Below are positions 17,901-22,795 of a DNA stretch of 34,931 bases, in pieces. Where the stretch lies: assembly GCA_018267585.1 (NCBI GenBank), contig JAFDYE010000320.1, positions 1 to 34,931 of the forward strand. The letters are read 5' to 3'. The DNA comes from Bacteroidota bacterium (GTDB taxonomy: Bacteria > Bacteroidota > Bacteroidia > Chitinophagales > Chitinophagaceae). The translations under genes were made by a program, and so were the position numbers. Position 1 is the stretch's first letter. The number at the start of each line of letters is the position of its first letter. The notes beneath the pieces were generated by a model. It had not been told where the DNA came from. It did no database searches and was given only the letters and a program-made list of their open reading frames with translations.

Positions 17901-18043
17901 GTTGCGCCCGACAGGGGGGAGCCGTCTGAGTTGAACACCTTGCCGGTGATCTTTTTGAAGTAGTTGTTCCCTGGGTCCGCGTTGGCGTTTGCGGAGAGGA
18001 AGGACATGGCAAGGCTGAGGAGAATCGCCAGCAATCGTCTCAT
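14981..18043 (-). CDS. SusC/RagA-family TonB-dependent outer-membrane transporter
   Basis: This 1020-residue outer-membrane importer brings oligosaccharides into the periplasm using TonB energy. It has a signal peptide (1-22), a carboxypeptidase-D-regulatory-like domain (about 32-112, KKITGKVFNSDGSPLSGATVNIKG), a TonB box (VVVVGYGT), a plug (about 130-240, VPGIDVAPRSAKPGNISEITIRGIGT) and a beta-barrel ending in TLGINFSF with a C-terminal phenylalanine. There is no N-terminal STN signalling domain, in contrast with the SusC at 28419-32006, which agrees with control by LacI proteins instead of an anti-sigma factor. It is the first gene of the PUL; a promoter with three operators lies upstream. 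Confidence 0.96.
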   Translation of the reverse strand: MRRLLAILLSLAMSFLSANANADPGNNYFKKITGKVFNSDGSPLSGATVNIKGTTTSVTTDATGAFSIDLPDNSPNPTLVISAVGYGTREVSAKNTTHFDIVLDVDIKKLSDVVVVGYGTRQRKDLTGSIASVSAAQIEQRPVSSYEDALAGTVPGIDVAPRSAKPGNISEITIRGIGTISGDREPLFVIDGFPTDANNAAAINPANILSIDVLKDASSTAIYGSRGANGVVIITTKSGKSGLSKVDVSLKTGFAKANKHDFYKTLNGAEYTEWYKEKAQFNGDPIPSWITNWDGTSTNWQDLIYRTAPFRDYNLTVSGGSDKLSYMFSGGFLNQDDILLNAGYDLYSARIKMDYHASKKITIGINLAPSFTVQRLSAPEDDFSALAGAALLLPPIIPAYNKDGTPSDPNSFGILNKAMANPLTIAANYHQSNKNFYLLSNAYVQVDILKGLSFKSSIGADLTDANYRLFQAQGLNGQALYPVTALELSNTRTLNWLNENTLNYKKTFAEDHKLELLAGYTVQKVDFTQTGANANTFSSNLAQTIGFGANQSAYSGATGNTLLSYLARANYSYKDRYLLTATIRRDGSSRFGANKLWGVFPSVAAAWNLSNEDFMSSVRAIDHAKIRASYGISGSNFIGDFTSKSSLVSINHSFGANNVVGYVNGDPGNPNLSWEKSKQLDLGLDLGLCNRVSATFDYFSNTSDGLLLNVNVPTSTGYSGDLENIGSMRKWGLELSANANIIKKKDFGWDIGFNVTHLRQKVLKLGPTGAPLYQFFAVLETRIGGPLEQEHALQQTGILSQADINNPKVAKKAVGDKAGDYKFLDANNDGFIDAFNGNDGVLVGDNNPRWLYGINTSLRYKNFRLTALLQGQQGAKMLDFVYQIMSLHTYNTNMDHFFYDGRYISESNPGNGHTPRAGYNDVGAVSSWEVQKTDYLRIRNINLSYTFPTDLSRKLLVNDLRAYVSVENLYTFKQYRGGNPQAVRNGFDTQIFGDHKTLGLNSVATAPLPRIFTLGINFSF

Positions 18044-18074
18044 AAATTGTCTCGTTTGGTTTTTAGAATTAGTT

Positions 18075-18089
18075 AAACAATCGTTGTTT
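18075..18089. promoter_or_regulatory. Inverted repeat in the susC leader
   Basis: AAACAA and TTGTTT flank a 3-bp centre (TCG) 32 nt upstream of the susC start, inside the predicted leader RNA. It could be a weak operator half-related to the AAACG-type sites upstream, or a small RNA hairpin near the ribosome-binding region. The evidence is symmetry alone. Confidence 0.25.
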
Positions 18090-18113
18090 GTAAGGATATG
18101 GCTGGTGTTGCTG

Positions 18114-18127
18114 CTTAAACGTTTCAG
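18114..18127. promoter_or_regulatory. LacI-type operator A (leader)
   Basis: CTTAAACGTTTCAG is a 14-bp near-palindrome around a central CG with one mismatched pair. It shares the half-site CTTAAAC with operators B and C upstream. It lies about 55-60 bp downstream of the predicted transcription start, in the susC leader, where a bound repressor could block elongation or anchor a DNA loop. Confidence 0.6.
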
Positions 18128-18169
18128 ATTTTCTTACTTAGGTGTTTTACAGGACTTTAGTAACATAAC

Positions 18170-18183
18170 CTTAAACGATTAAG
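18170..18183. promoter_or_regulatory. LacI-type operator B (over the predicted start site)
   Basis: CTTAAACGATTAAG is a 14-bp palindrome around a central CG with one mismatched pair. Its centre is 25 bp from the centre of operator C and 56 bp from that of operator A. The predicted start of susC transcription (about 18178-18181) falls inside it. The half-site matches that of operator C. Confidence 0.65.
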
Positions 18184-18185
18184 CA

Positions 18186-18216
18186 CAAATATACCTTAAA
18201 CGTTTAAGGAAACAAA
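18186..18216 (-). promoter_or_regulatory. susC operon promoter (-33 TTTG, -7 TATATTTG)
   Basis: On the minus strand TTTG (18216-18213) and TATATTTG (18193-18186) are separated by exactly 19 bp, an excellent match to the Bacteroidota primary sigma promoter TTTG-N19-TAnnTTTG. Transcription would start near 18180, giving a leader of about 135 nt. The 19-bp spacer is almost entirely filled by the perfect palindrome at 18194-18209, so repressor and RNA polymerase cannot bind together. This promoter appears to serve all genes down to 2157 and possibly further, since no later gap exceeds 23 nt. Confidence 0.75.
18194..18209. promoter_or_regulatory. LacI-type operator C (perfect palindrome in promoter spacer)
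   Basis: CCTTAAACGTTTAAGG is a perfect 16-bp palindrome with the central CG typical of LacI/GalR operators. It lies between the -33 and -7 promoter elements of susC. The two LacI-type proteins encoded in the operon are the natural candidates to bind it. Confidence 0.8.
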
Positions 18217-18566
18217 TATTTTTTTTGGCCGATGTATCCCATTCGGATATAAGCATGACGGGAAGGCTGATTATCTGCTTGTTGTCATGCCCGGTCCTTA
18301 TTCTCCCGGGTCTGTATTCTAAAGAATAACGATGAAGGCCTATTGCGGATATTCATCTGGCTAAGAACGGGCGGGGGCTCGGCGGTTGGGAAGGAGTAGG
18401 TACGCCGGCGATTTGAAATTTCAAATATTTTCCATTTATATATGAATTTCCTGTTTAAAATCGAAAAATAGGCTGCTTGCTGACCTATGAAATTCAAAAT
18501 TGTCTATGATTGGCCATAAAATTTATCCTGTTATCCACAATTTTAATCACATTAAAATAAATTGTA
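18210..18566. other. Intergenic region between susC promoter and glnA promoter
   Basis: No convincing gene is seen here. The stretch contains a perfect 16-bp palindrome, ATTTGAAATTTCAAAT at 18411-18426, and a weaker pair of 7-bp arms, GCATGAC at 18253-18259 and GTCATGC at 18284-18290. A 70-codon open frame on the minus strand (18285-18497) has no recognisable domain, signal or neighbour logic and I do not call it. AT-rich sequence from 18420 to 18566 leads into the promoter of the glutamine synthetase gene. Confidence 0.5.
18411..18426. promoter_or_regulatory. Perfect palindrome upstream of glnA
   Basis: ATTTGAAATTTCAAAT is self-complementary over 16 bp. It lies about 140 bp upstream of the -33 element of the glutamine synthetase promoter and about 195 bp from the susC promoter, so it could serve either gene. 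No regulator is identified. Its AT-rich composition makes a chance origin more likely than for a mixed-sequence palindrome. Confidence 0.3.
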
Positions 18567-18597
18567 TTTGTCGTAAACGATGATCGCCGTATCTTCG
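18567..18597 (+). promoter_or_regulatory. glnA promoter (-33 TTTG, -7 TATCTTCG)
   Basis: TTTG at 18567-18570 and TATCTTCG at 18590-18597 are separated by 19 bp, the same spacing as in the susC promoter; the -7 block differs from TAnnTTTG at one base. Transcription would begin near 18604, leaving a leader of about 98 nt that holds the hairpins at 18623-18661. Confidence 0.65.
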
Positions 18598-18622
18598 TAA
18601 TGCTTGGAAAGTCACGATTAGG

Positions 18623-18661
18623 GTATTGCCGGCGGTATCCGCCGGATATTTCCGGCAATAC
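18623..18661 (+). promoter_or_regulatory. Competing hairpins in the glnA leader
   Basis: Two stems compete for the same bases. The inner one pairs CCGGCGG (18629-18635) with CCGCCGG (18639-18645) around a 3-nt loop. The outer one pairs GTATTGCCGG (18623-18632) with CCGGCAATAC (18652-18661). Because 18629-18632 belongs to both, only one can form at full length. A T-rich run (CTTTCTTTT) follows the outer stem. This could be an attenuator or an RNA switch for nitrogen control; it matches no riboswitch class I recognise. Confidence 0.45.
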
Positions 18662-18701
18662 TTTCTTTTAAATAATCAATCTACATTAAAACCAAACGTA
18701 T

Positions 18702-19748
18702 ATGGCAACTGCAAAACTTGAGTATATCTGGCTCGACGGATATCAGCCCATTCAAAGCCTGAGAAGCAAGACTAAGATCGAAAGGAAGTTTTCCGGCAAG
18801 CTGGAAGATTGTCCGATGTGGTGTTTTGACGGGTCATCTACCGAACAGGCGCCAGGCGGCTCGTCGGATTGTTTGCTGAAACCGGTGTATTTGGCGAAGG
18901 ATCCGCAGCGCCGGGATGGTTATCTTGTGATGTGCGAGGTGCTTAGTCCCGATGGAAGTCCGCATCCGAGCAATGGCCGGGCCCTGATTGAAGACGACGA
19001 CAATGATTTCTGGTTCGGGTTTGAGCAGGAATATTTCCTGTGGAATCCGGAAACCGATAAGCCGCTGGGTTTCCCGGAAGGGGGATATCCGAGGCCTCAG
19101 GGTCCTTACTACTGTTCGGTCGGCGCCCGTAACGCCTATGGCCGCGAGATGGTGGAGGAACACCTGGATGCCTGTCTGGACGCGGGCCTGAATATAGAAG
19201 GGATCAATTCTGAGGTGGCGACGGGTCAGTGGGAGTTCCAGGTCTTTGCGAAGGGGGCCAGGGAGGCAGGCGACCAGGTTTGGATCGCCCGTTATCTGCT
19301 GGAACGGATAGGTGAAAAATACGGTATCGCCATCAACTGGCATTGTAAGCCGCTGGGTAATCTTGACTGGAATGGCAGCGGCATGCACGCCAATTTCTCC
19401 AATACGCTGCTGAGGACTTGCGGTAGCAGCGATGTATATGTCAAGATCTGTGAAGCCTTCCGCCCGGTGGTGCAAGAGCACATCGAGGTGTATGGTCCGG
19501 ACAACCATCTCCGCCTGACGGGCAAGCACGAGACGGCGGCTATCAACGAATTCAAATTTGGCGTATCCGACCGTGGCGCCTCGATCCGGATCCCGATCGG
19601 TACGGTGGAAAGGGGCTGGAAGGGATGGCTGGAAGACCGCCGGCCCAATAGCGCTGCAGACCCGTACAAGGTTGCGGCCCGTATCGTAAAGACGGTAAAG
19701 TCTGCTGAAGTGCAGATGGCCGAGCTGGTAGAGGCTAATGTCGCGTAG
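18702..19748 (+). CDS. glnII: Glutamine synthetase type II (GlnII, beta-Grasp)
   Basis: This 348-residue cytoplasmic enzyme makes glutamine from glutamate, ammonia and ATP. Its length and motifs fit the short eukaryote-like type II class: YIWLDG near residue 9, WCFDGSST, the metal-binding GFEQEYFLW, INSEVATGQWEFQV, NWHCKPL with NGSGMHANFS, the glutamate/ammonia loop HETAAINEFKFGVSDRGAS, and PIGTVERGWKGWLEDRRPNSAADPY. Type II enzymes lack the adenylylation control of type I. The gene is monocistronic by layout: its own promoter at 18567, a structured leader, and a strong terminator at 19772. Bacteroidota usually rely on type I or III enzymes, so this is probably an additional copy (inference). 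Confidence 0.95.
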   Translation: MATAKLEYIWLDGYQPIQSLRSKTKIERKFSGKLEDCPMWCFDGSSTEQAPGGSSDCLLKPVYLAKDPQRRDGYLVMCEVLSPDGSPHPSNGRALIEDDDNDFWFGFEQEYFLWNPETDKPLGFPEGGYPRPQGPYYCSVGARNAYGREMVEEHLDACLDAGLNIEGINSEVATGQWEFQVFAKGAREAGDQVWIARYLLERIGEKYGIAINWHCKPLGNLDWNGSGMHANFSNTLLRTCGSSDVYVKICEAFRPVVQEHIEVYGPDNHLRLTGKHETAAINEFKFGVSDRGASIRIPIGTVERGWKGWLEDRRPNSAADPYKVAARIVKTVKSAEVQMAELVEANVA

Positions 19749-19771
19749 GCTTCAGGGCATGGAATAATTTT

Positions 19772-19810
19772 AGGGGAAGCGGGTTGTGCCTGCTTCCCCT
19801 TTTTCTTTTA
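19772..19810 (+). terminator. Intrinsic terminator of glnII
   Basis: AGGGGAAGC (19772-19780) pairs perfectly with GCTTCCCCT (19792-19800), and the stem can extend by three more pairs inward. A run TTTTTCTTTT follows directly. It lies 24 nt after the stop codon and also separates the gene from the convergent small gene at 19845. Confidence 0.9.
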
Positions 19811-19844
19811 GGTCCGGTTGTTTGTTATGGGTCCGGTTGTGCTA

Positions 19845-20042
19845 TCAATTGTTGGTTCGGGTAAGTCTATTCAGCTGGGCTTCGACCTTGTCGCGGTTTG
19901 GCCCGAATTTGTCTACCGCCTCTTTGACGGTCGCGTGGGAAAGCCAGGGGAATTTTTGATGGAGGTATTCCACTTCGTAGGATTCCCGTCCGTTGATCCT
20001 GACGCGGTCCTGTGTTCCTTTCAGTATTCGGTTGTCTGTCAT
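19845..20042 (-). CDS. Small DUF3606-like protein
   Basis: This is a 65-residue protein. The pattern D..RIN....YEV.Y...KFPWLSHATVKEAVDKFGPNRDKVEAQLNRL resembles the short DUF3606 family of small, probably cytoplasmic proteins whose function is unknown. There is no signal peptide or membrane segment. It is convergent with glnII and starts 59 nt after the permease gene ends on the same strand. The opposite-strand open frame at 19818-20066 has no family-like features, and I prefer the minus-strand reading. Confidence 0.7.
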   Translation of the reverse strand: MTDNRILKGTQDRVRINGRESYEVEYLHQKFPWLSHATVKEAVDKFGPNRDKVEAQLNRLTRTNN

Positions 20043-20101
20043 AAAGAAGGGTTTAAGCGTTGTTAAATAAATAACATAGGATGCAAAACCCGTTCCACGC
20101 C

Positions 20102-22513
20102 CTATTCGCTGCGCAGCGATTCGACGGGGTTGGCGGTCGCTGCCCTGAGGGACTGGAGGCCGACGGTCAGGATGGTGAGCAGCATCAAAGCGGCTCCGGC
20201 TATTACAAAGACGTCAGCGCCGATCGTGATCCTGTAAGCGTAGTCCTGCAGCCAGCGGTGGGTGAGCCACCAGCCTGCGGCCGAGGCGATGGTCAGCGCA
20301 AGAAGCACGAGCCGGATCGAATCCCGGCTCAATAGGAGGACTATATCCTTTGTGTCTGCTCCCATTACTTTGCGGATGCCGATCTCCCTTGTTCGTCGCT
20401 GGGTGGTGAAGAGGGTGAGCCCGAACAGGCCGATACAGCTGATGAGGAGGGTGAGGCCTGTGGCGATGTTCAGCAGCCATTGTATCGTCTGCTCGCGTTG
20501 GTAGAATCTTGCCAGCTCTTCGTCGAAGAAATCGTATTCGAAGGCTTTGTGGGGGTAGACGGATCTCCATTGGCGCTCTACCCTGGCGATGGTCGCCATG
20601 GCTTCGCTGGTGGACTTTCCTTTTGTCCCCAGGCGTATGGCGAGGTCGGTACAGGCCATGCCGACGATCATCAGGGGCCGGATCGGCTCTTTGTAGGAGT
20701 ATTTGTGAAAGTCCTTTACCACGCCGACGATCGAGACGTTGCGGTGCCAGGTGTTTAGCTGTTTGCCGATCGCCTCATCGGGGTTTTGGAAGCCCAGGAC
20801 TTTGGACAGGTTCTCGTTGATCACGACCTCTTTCATCGTGTCGCTGGGGAATAGGTTGCGGCCCGCCAGCAGGCTGATATCGTACAGGGGGATGTAGCGT
20901 TCGTCCGCCTGGATAGCTTCCACGCGGATGGGGTCGTCGCTTTTTGCCAGGTATCTTATGGTAAATATCCCTCGGTCCATGCCGGATGGCGGCATGTTCG
21001 AGCGGGAGACGTCGGCTACACCCGGTAGTTGGCGGATGGCCTTTTCGAGGACCTTGACCCTGGCGACGCTGTCCCGGCCTTCGCCCGTATTAAGAAGAAT
21101 GATGGCGTCCGAGCGGAAGCCGAGGTCCTTGTGCAGCATGAAGCTGATCTGGCGGCCTATCACGACGGTGCCGATGATGAAGACCAGTGAAACGGTGAAC
21201 TGGAATACGATCAGTCCTTTTCTCAGCAGCCATTTGCCGCTGGCTTTTGGGGCTCCGCTGCCTTTGAGGCTGGTTACGGGGGAATGCGTCGAAAGCATTT
21301 TTGCGGGATAGAGACCGGCCAGCAGGGTTACGGCGATGACGGTTGCCGCAAGGACAAGAAGGTTGGATGGTGCGTAGGGGATAAAGCTCAGCTGCCGCGG
21401 GACAAACTCATGGAAGGCTTTTAGCACGGGAGTTGCGGCCAGGAAGGCGATGAGTCCGGCGACGGAGGTAAGGAGCAGGGTCTCTGTCATGAACTGGAGG
21501 ATAAGATGGCCTTTGCCGCTGCCCATGACTTTGCGGATACCGATCTCTTTTTCTCTGGTGAGCGATTGTGCTGTGGCGAGGTTGACATAGTTGATGATGG
21601 CCAGTATTAAGATGAAGGCCGCGATGCTGAGCAGTGCGTATAGTGTCGATAGCTGGGCGGTGCTGATGCTGCCGTTGTCGAAGCCGGGAACCGCGAAGTG
21701 CACGTCGCCCAGTTGCTGGAGCTCTATGCGGGGATAGAGGCCTTTGTCGTCGTTGTTGCGGTGGTAGAGGGCTGAAAGGGAGGTTTGCGTTTTGGCGGGG
21801 TCGGCGGTAGGGGCGAGCCTGATGAGGGCCGATGCCGTTGCCGGGAATTTGCTCCCTGGTGTCAGTCCGAATGCTTCCTGCAGGAAGCTGTGGTCGATGG
21901 TAGAGAAGGATATGAAGTCGGTATAGGGGAAGTCGGTTCTACCCGGCCAGTCGCGGACGATGCCGCTGACGTTGACGCGCAGGCTGTCTTCATAGATGAT
22001 CTCTTTGCCGATGATGCCGGATAGCGCCGTGGTTCCGAAGTACCGTTGCGCGGTGCTTTCTGTGAGGACGACGCTGAAAGGACGGCTGAGGGCGGTATTG
22101 GGGTTGCCGGCCAGCCAGGTATAGCCCATGATCTTCAGGTATTCCGGGGTCGCGACGATCGATGCGGCGGGGTATTCGGAATGATCGACCATTGCGGTGT
22201 CTTTGTCGAGGATATGGTATGGGGCTACCGTTTGCACGCCCGGGATATCTTTTTGTACTGCATCGGGGATATCAGCCAGTACCGTTGGGACCATGTGCCC
22301 GGGTTCGTCCTTGAGGAGCTGTTCGTAGGAATTTATCCTGTAGATGCGTTGACCGTCGGGGTGGTTGCGGTCGAAGCTGAACTCATAGCGGATGATGGCC
22401 GTAATGACGAGGCAGGCGCATATGCCGAGGGCCAGGCCGAGGACATTGATCAGCGTATATACGCGGTTACGGATGAGCGTGCGCCAGGCGCTGGTCCAGT
22501 AGCTTTTGAACAT
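20102..22513 (-). CDS. MacB/FtsX-type ABC transporter permease
   Basis: This is an 803-residue inner-membrane protein. One N-terminal membrane helix (NVLGLALGICACLVITAII) is followed by a MacB-type periplasmic domain, three helices with the signature LTREKEIGIRKVMGSGKGHLILQFMTE, a second helix and periplasmic domain (KGLIVFQFTVSLVFIIG), and three final helices with TTQRRTREIGIRKVMGADTKDIVLLLS. This doubled FtsX layout is common in Bacteroidota and is associated with lipoprotein or peptide extrusion and stress. I take the ATG at 22513 (MFKSYWTSAWR), where the family normally begins, instead of the ATG 14 codons upstream. No ATPase gene is adjacent on this strand. Confidence 0.92.
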   Translation of the reverse strand: MFKSYWTSAWRTLIRNRVYTLINVLGLALGICACLVITAIIRYEFSFDRNHPDGQRIYRINSYEQLLKDEPGHMVPTVLADIPDAVQKDIPGVQTVAPYHILDKDTAMVDHSEYPAASIVATPEYLKIMGYTWLAGNPNTALSRPFSVVLTESTAQRYFGTTALSGIIGKEIIYEDSLRVNVSGIVRDWPGRTDFPYTDFISFSTIDHSFLQEAFGLTPGSKFPATASALIRLAPTADPAKTQTSLSALYHRNNDDKGLYPRIELQQLGDVHFAVPGFDNGSISTAQLSTLYALLSIAAFILILAIINYVNLATAQSLTREKEIGIRKVMGSGKGHLILQFMTETLLLTSVAGLIAFLAATPVLKAFHEFVPRQLSFIPYAPSNLLVLAATVIAVTLLAGLYPAKMLSTHSPVTSLKGSGAPKASGKWLLRKGLIVFQFTVSLVFIIGTVVIGRQISFMLHKDLGFRSDAIILLNTGEGRDSVARVKVLEKAIRQLPGVADVSRSNMPPSGMDRGIFTIRYLAKSDDPIRVEAIQADERYIPLYDISLLAGRNLFPSDTMKEVVINENLSKVLGFQNPDEAIGKQLNTWHRNVSIVGVVKDFHKYSYKEPIRPLMIVGMACTDLAIRLGTKGKSTSEAMATIARVERQWRSVYPHKAFEYDFFDEELARFYQREQTIQWLLNIATGLTLLISCIGLFGLTLFTTQRRTREIGIRKVMGADTKDIVLLLSRDSIRLVLLALTIASAAGWWLTHRWLQDYAYRITIGADVFVIAGAALMLLTILTVGLQSLRAATANPVESLRSE

Positions 22514-22741
22514 GTGGTTGGTTGATTTAGCTGGTGTTCGGGTTTTGGGGTGCATATTTGGTGCCGGTGTGGGAATCGATTAATTATCAGTGAAGTTTGT
22601 AGTGGAAGAGGGGTGGGGGTGTACGGTTGTGATACAGGGAGTGTACGTATTGTTGTGAGATGGTGATATTTGGTCGTGTGGATCTTTGTCTGAAGGGAAG
22701 AAAGAGTGATGCCGGAAAAAAGGAAAAAAAATGTTCGCTCA
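22514..22741. other. Divergent intergenic region, permease / protease
   Basis: No gene is seen. A direct repeat GTGTACG occurs at 22619-22625 and 22641-22647, each followed within a few bases by TTGTGA, which could be a binding site used on the same DNA face two turns apart. No convincing TAnnTTTG promoter for the permease is visible on the minus strand. Confidence 0.35.
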
Positions 22742-22772
22742 ATCACCCTTTTTGGGATGGTGGTTGCCTTTA
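22742..22772 (+). promoter_or_regulatory. Putative ECF-sigma promoter, copy 1 (protease operon)
   Basis: ATCACCC at 22742-22748 and TTGCCTTTA at 22764-22772 are separated by 15 bp with a T-rich start to the spacer. The same two blocks with the same 15-bp gap occur ahead of the anti-sigma gene (26907) and the ABC gene (34568). It ends 23 nt before the protease ATG at 22796. Block spacing and position fit a -35/-10 pair for an alternative sigma factor, and the ECF factor at 26338 is the nearest candidate. Confidence 0.65.
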
Positions 22773-22795
22773 GCCTTATTCGCAACCTAAAAAAA

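Noticed and set aside
16175-17929. A 584-codon open frame on the plus strand opposite susC
   Set aside because: It is antisense to a certain SusC gene and its translation is a Gly/Val/Glu/Asp-rich string without domains. Strong codon bias of the minus-strand gene explains the lack of stops. The same applies to the long plus-strand frames at 5286-6089, 7489-8334, 10704-11396, 12739-13428 and 15059-15751.
18253-18290. GCATGAC/GTCATGC arms as a terminator or small RNA
   Set aside because: The arms are only 7 bp with a 24-nt loop, there is no T-run, and no promoter points at it.
18285-18497. 70-codon minus-strand frame in the intergenic region upstream of susC
   Set aside because: It has no recognisable motif, signal or ribosome-binding context, and it spans the ATTTGAAATTTCAAAT palindrome. 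Frames of this length arise by chance in AT-rich gaps.
22706-22795. In-frame 30-codon extension of the protease gene
   Set aside because: It would translate the conserved two-block promoter element, and the ATG at 22796 gives a proper signal peptide.
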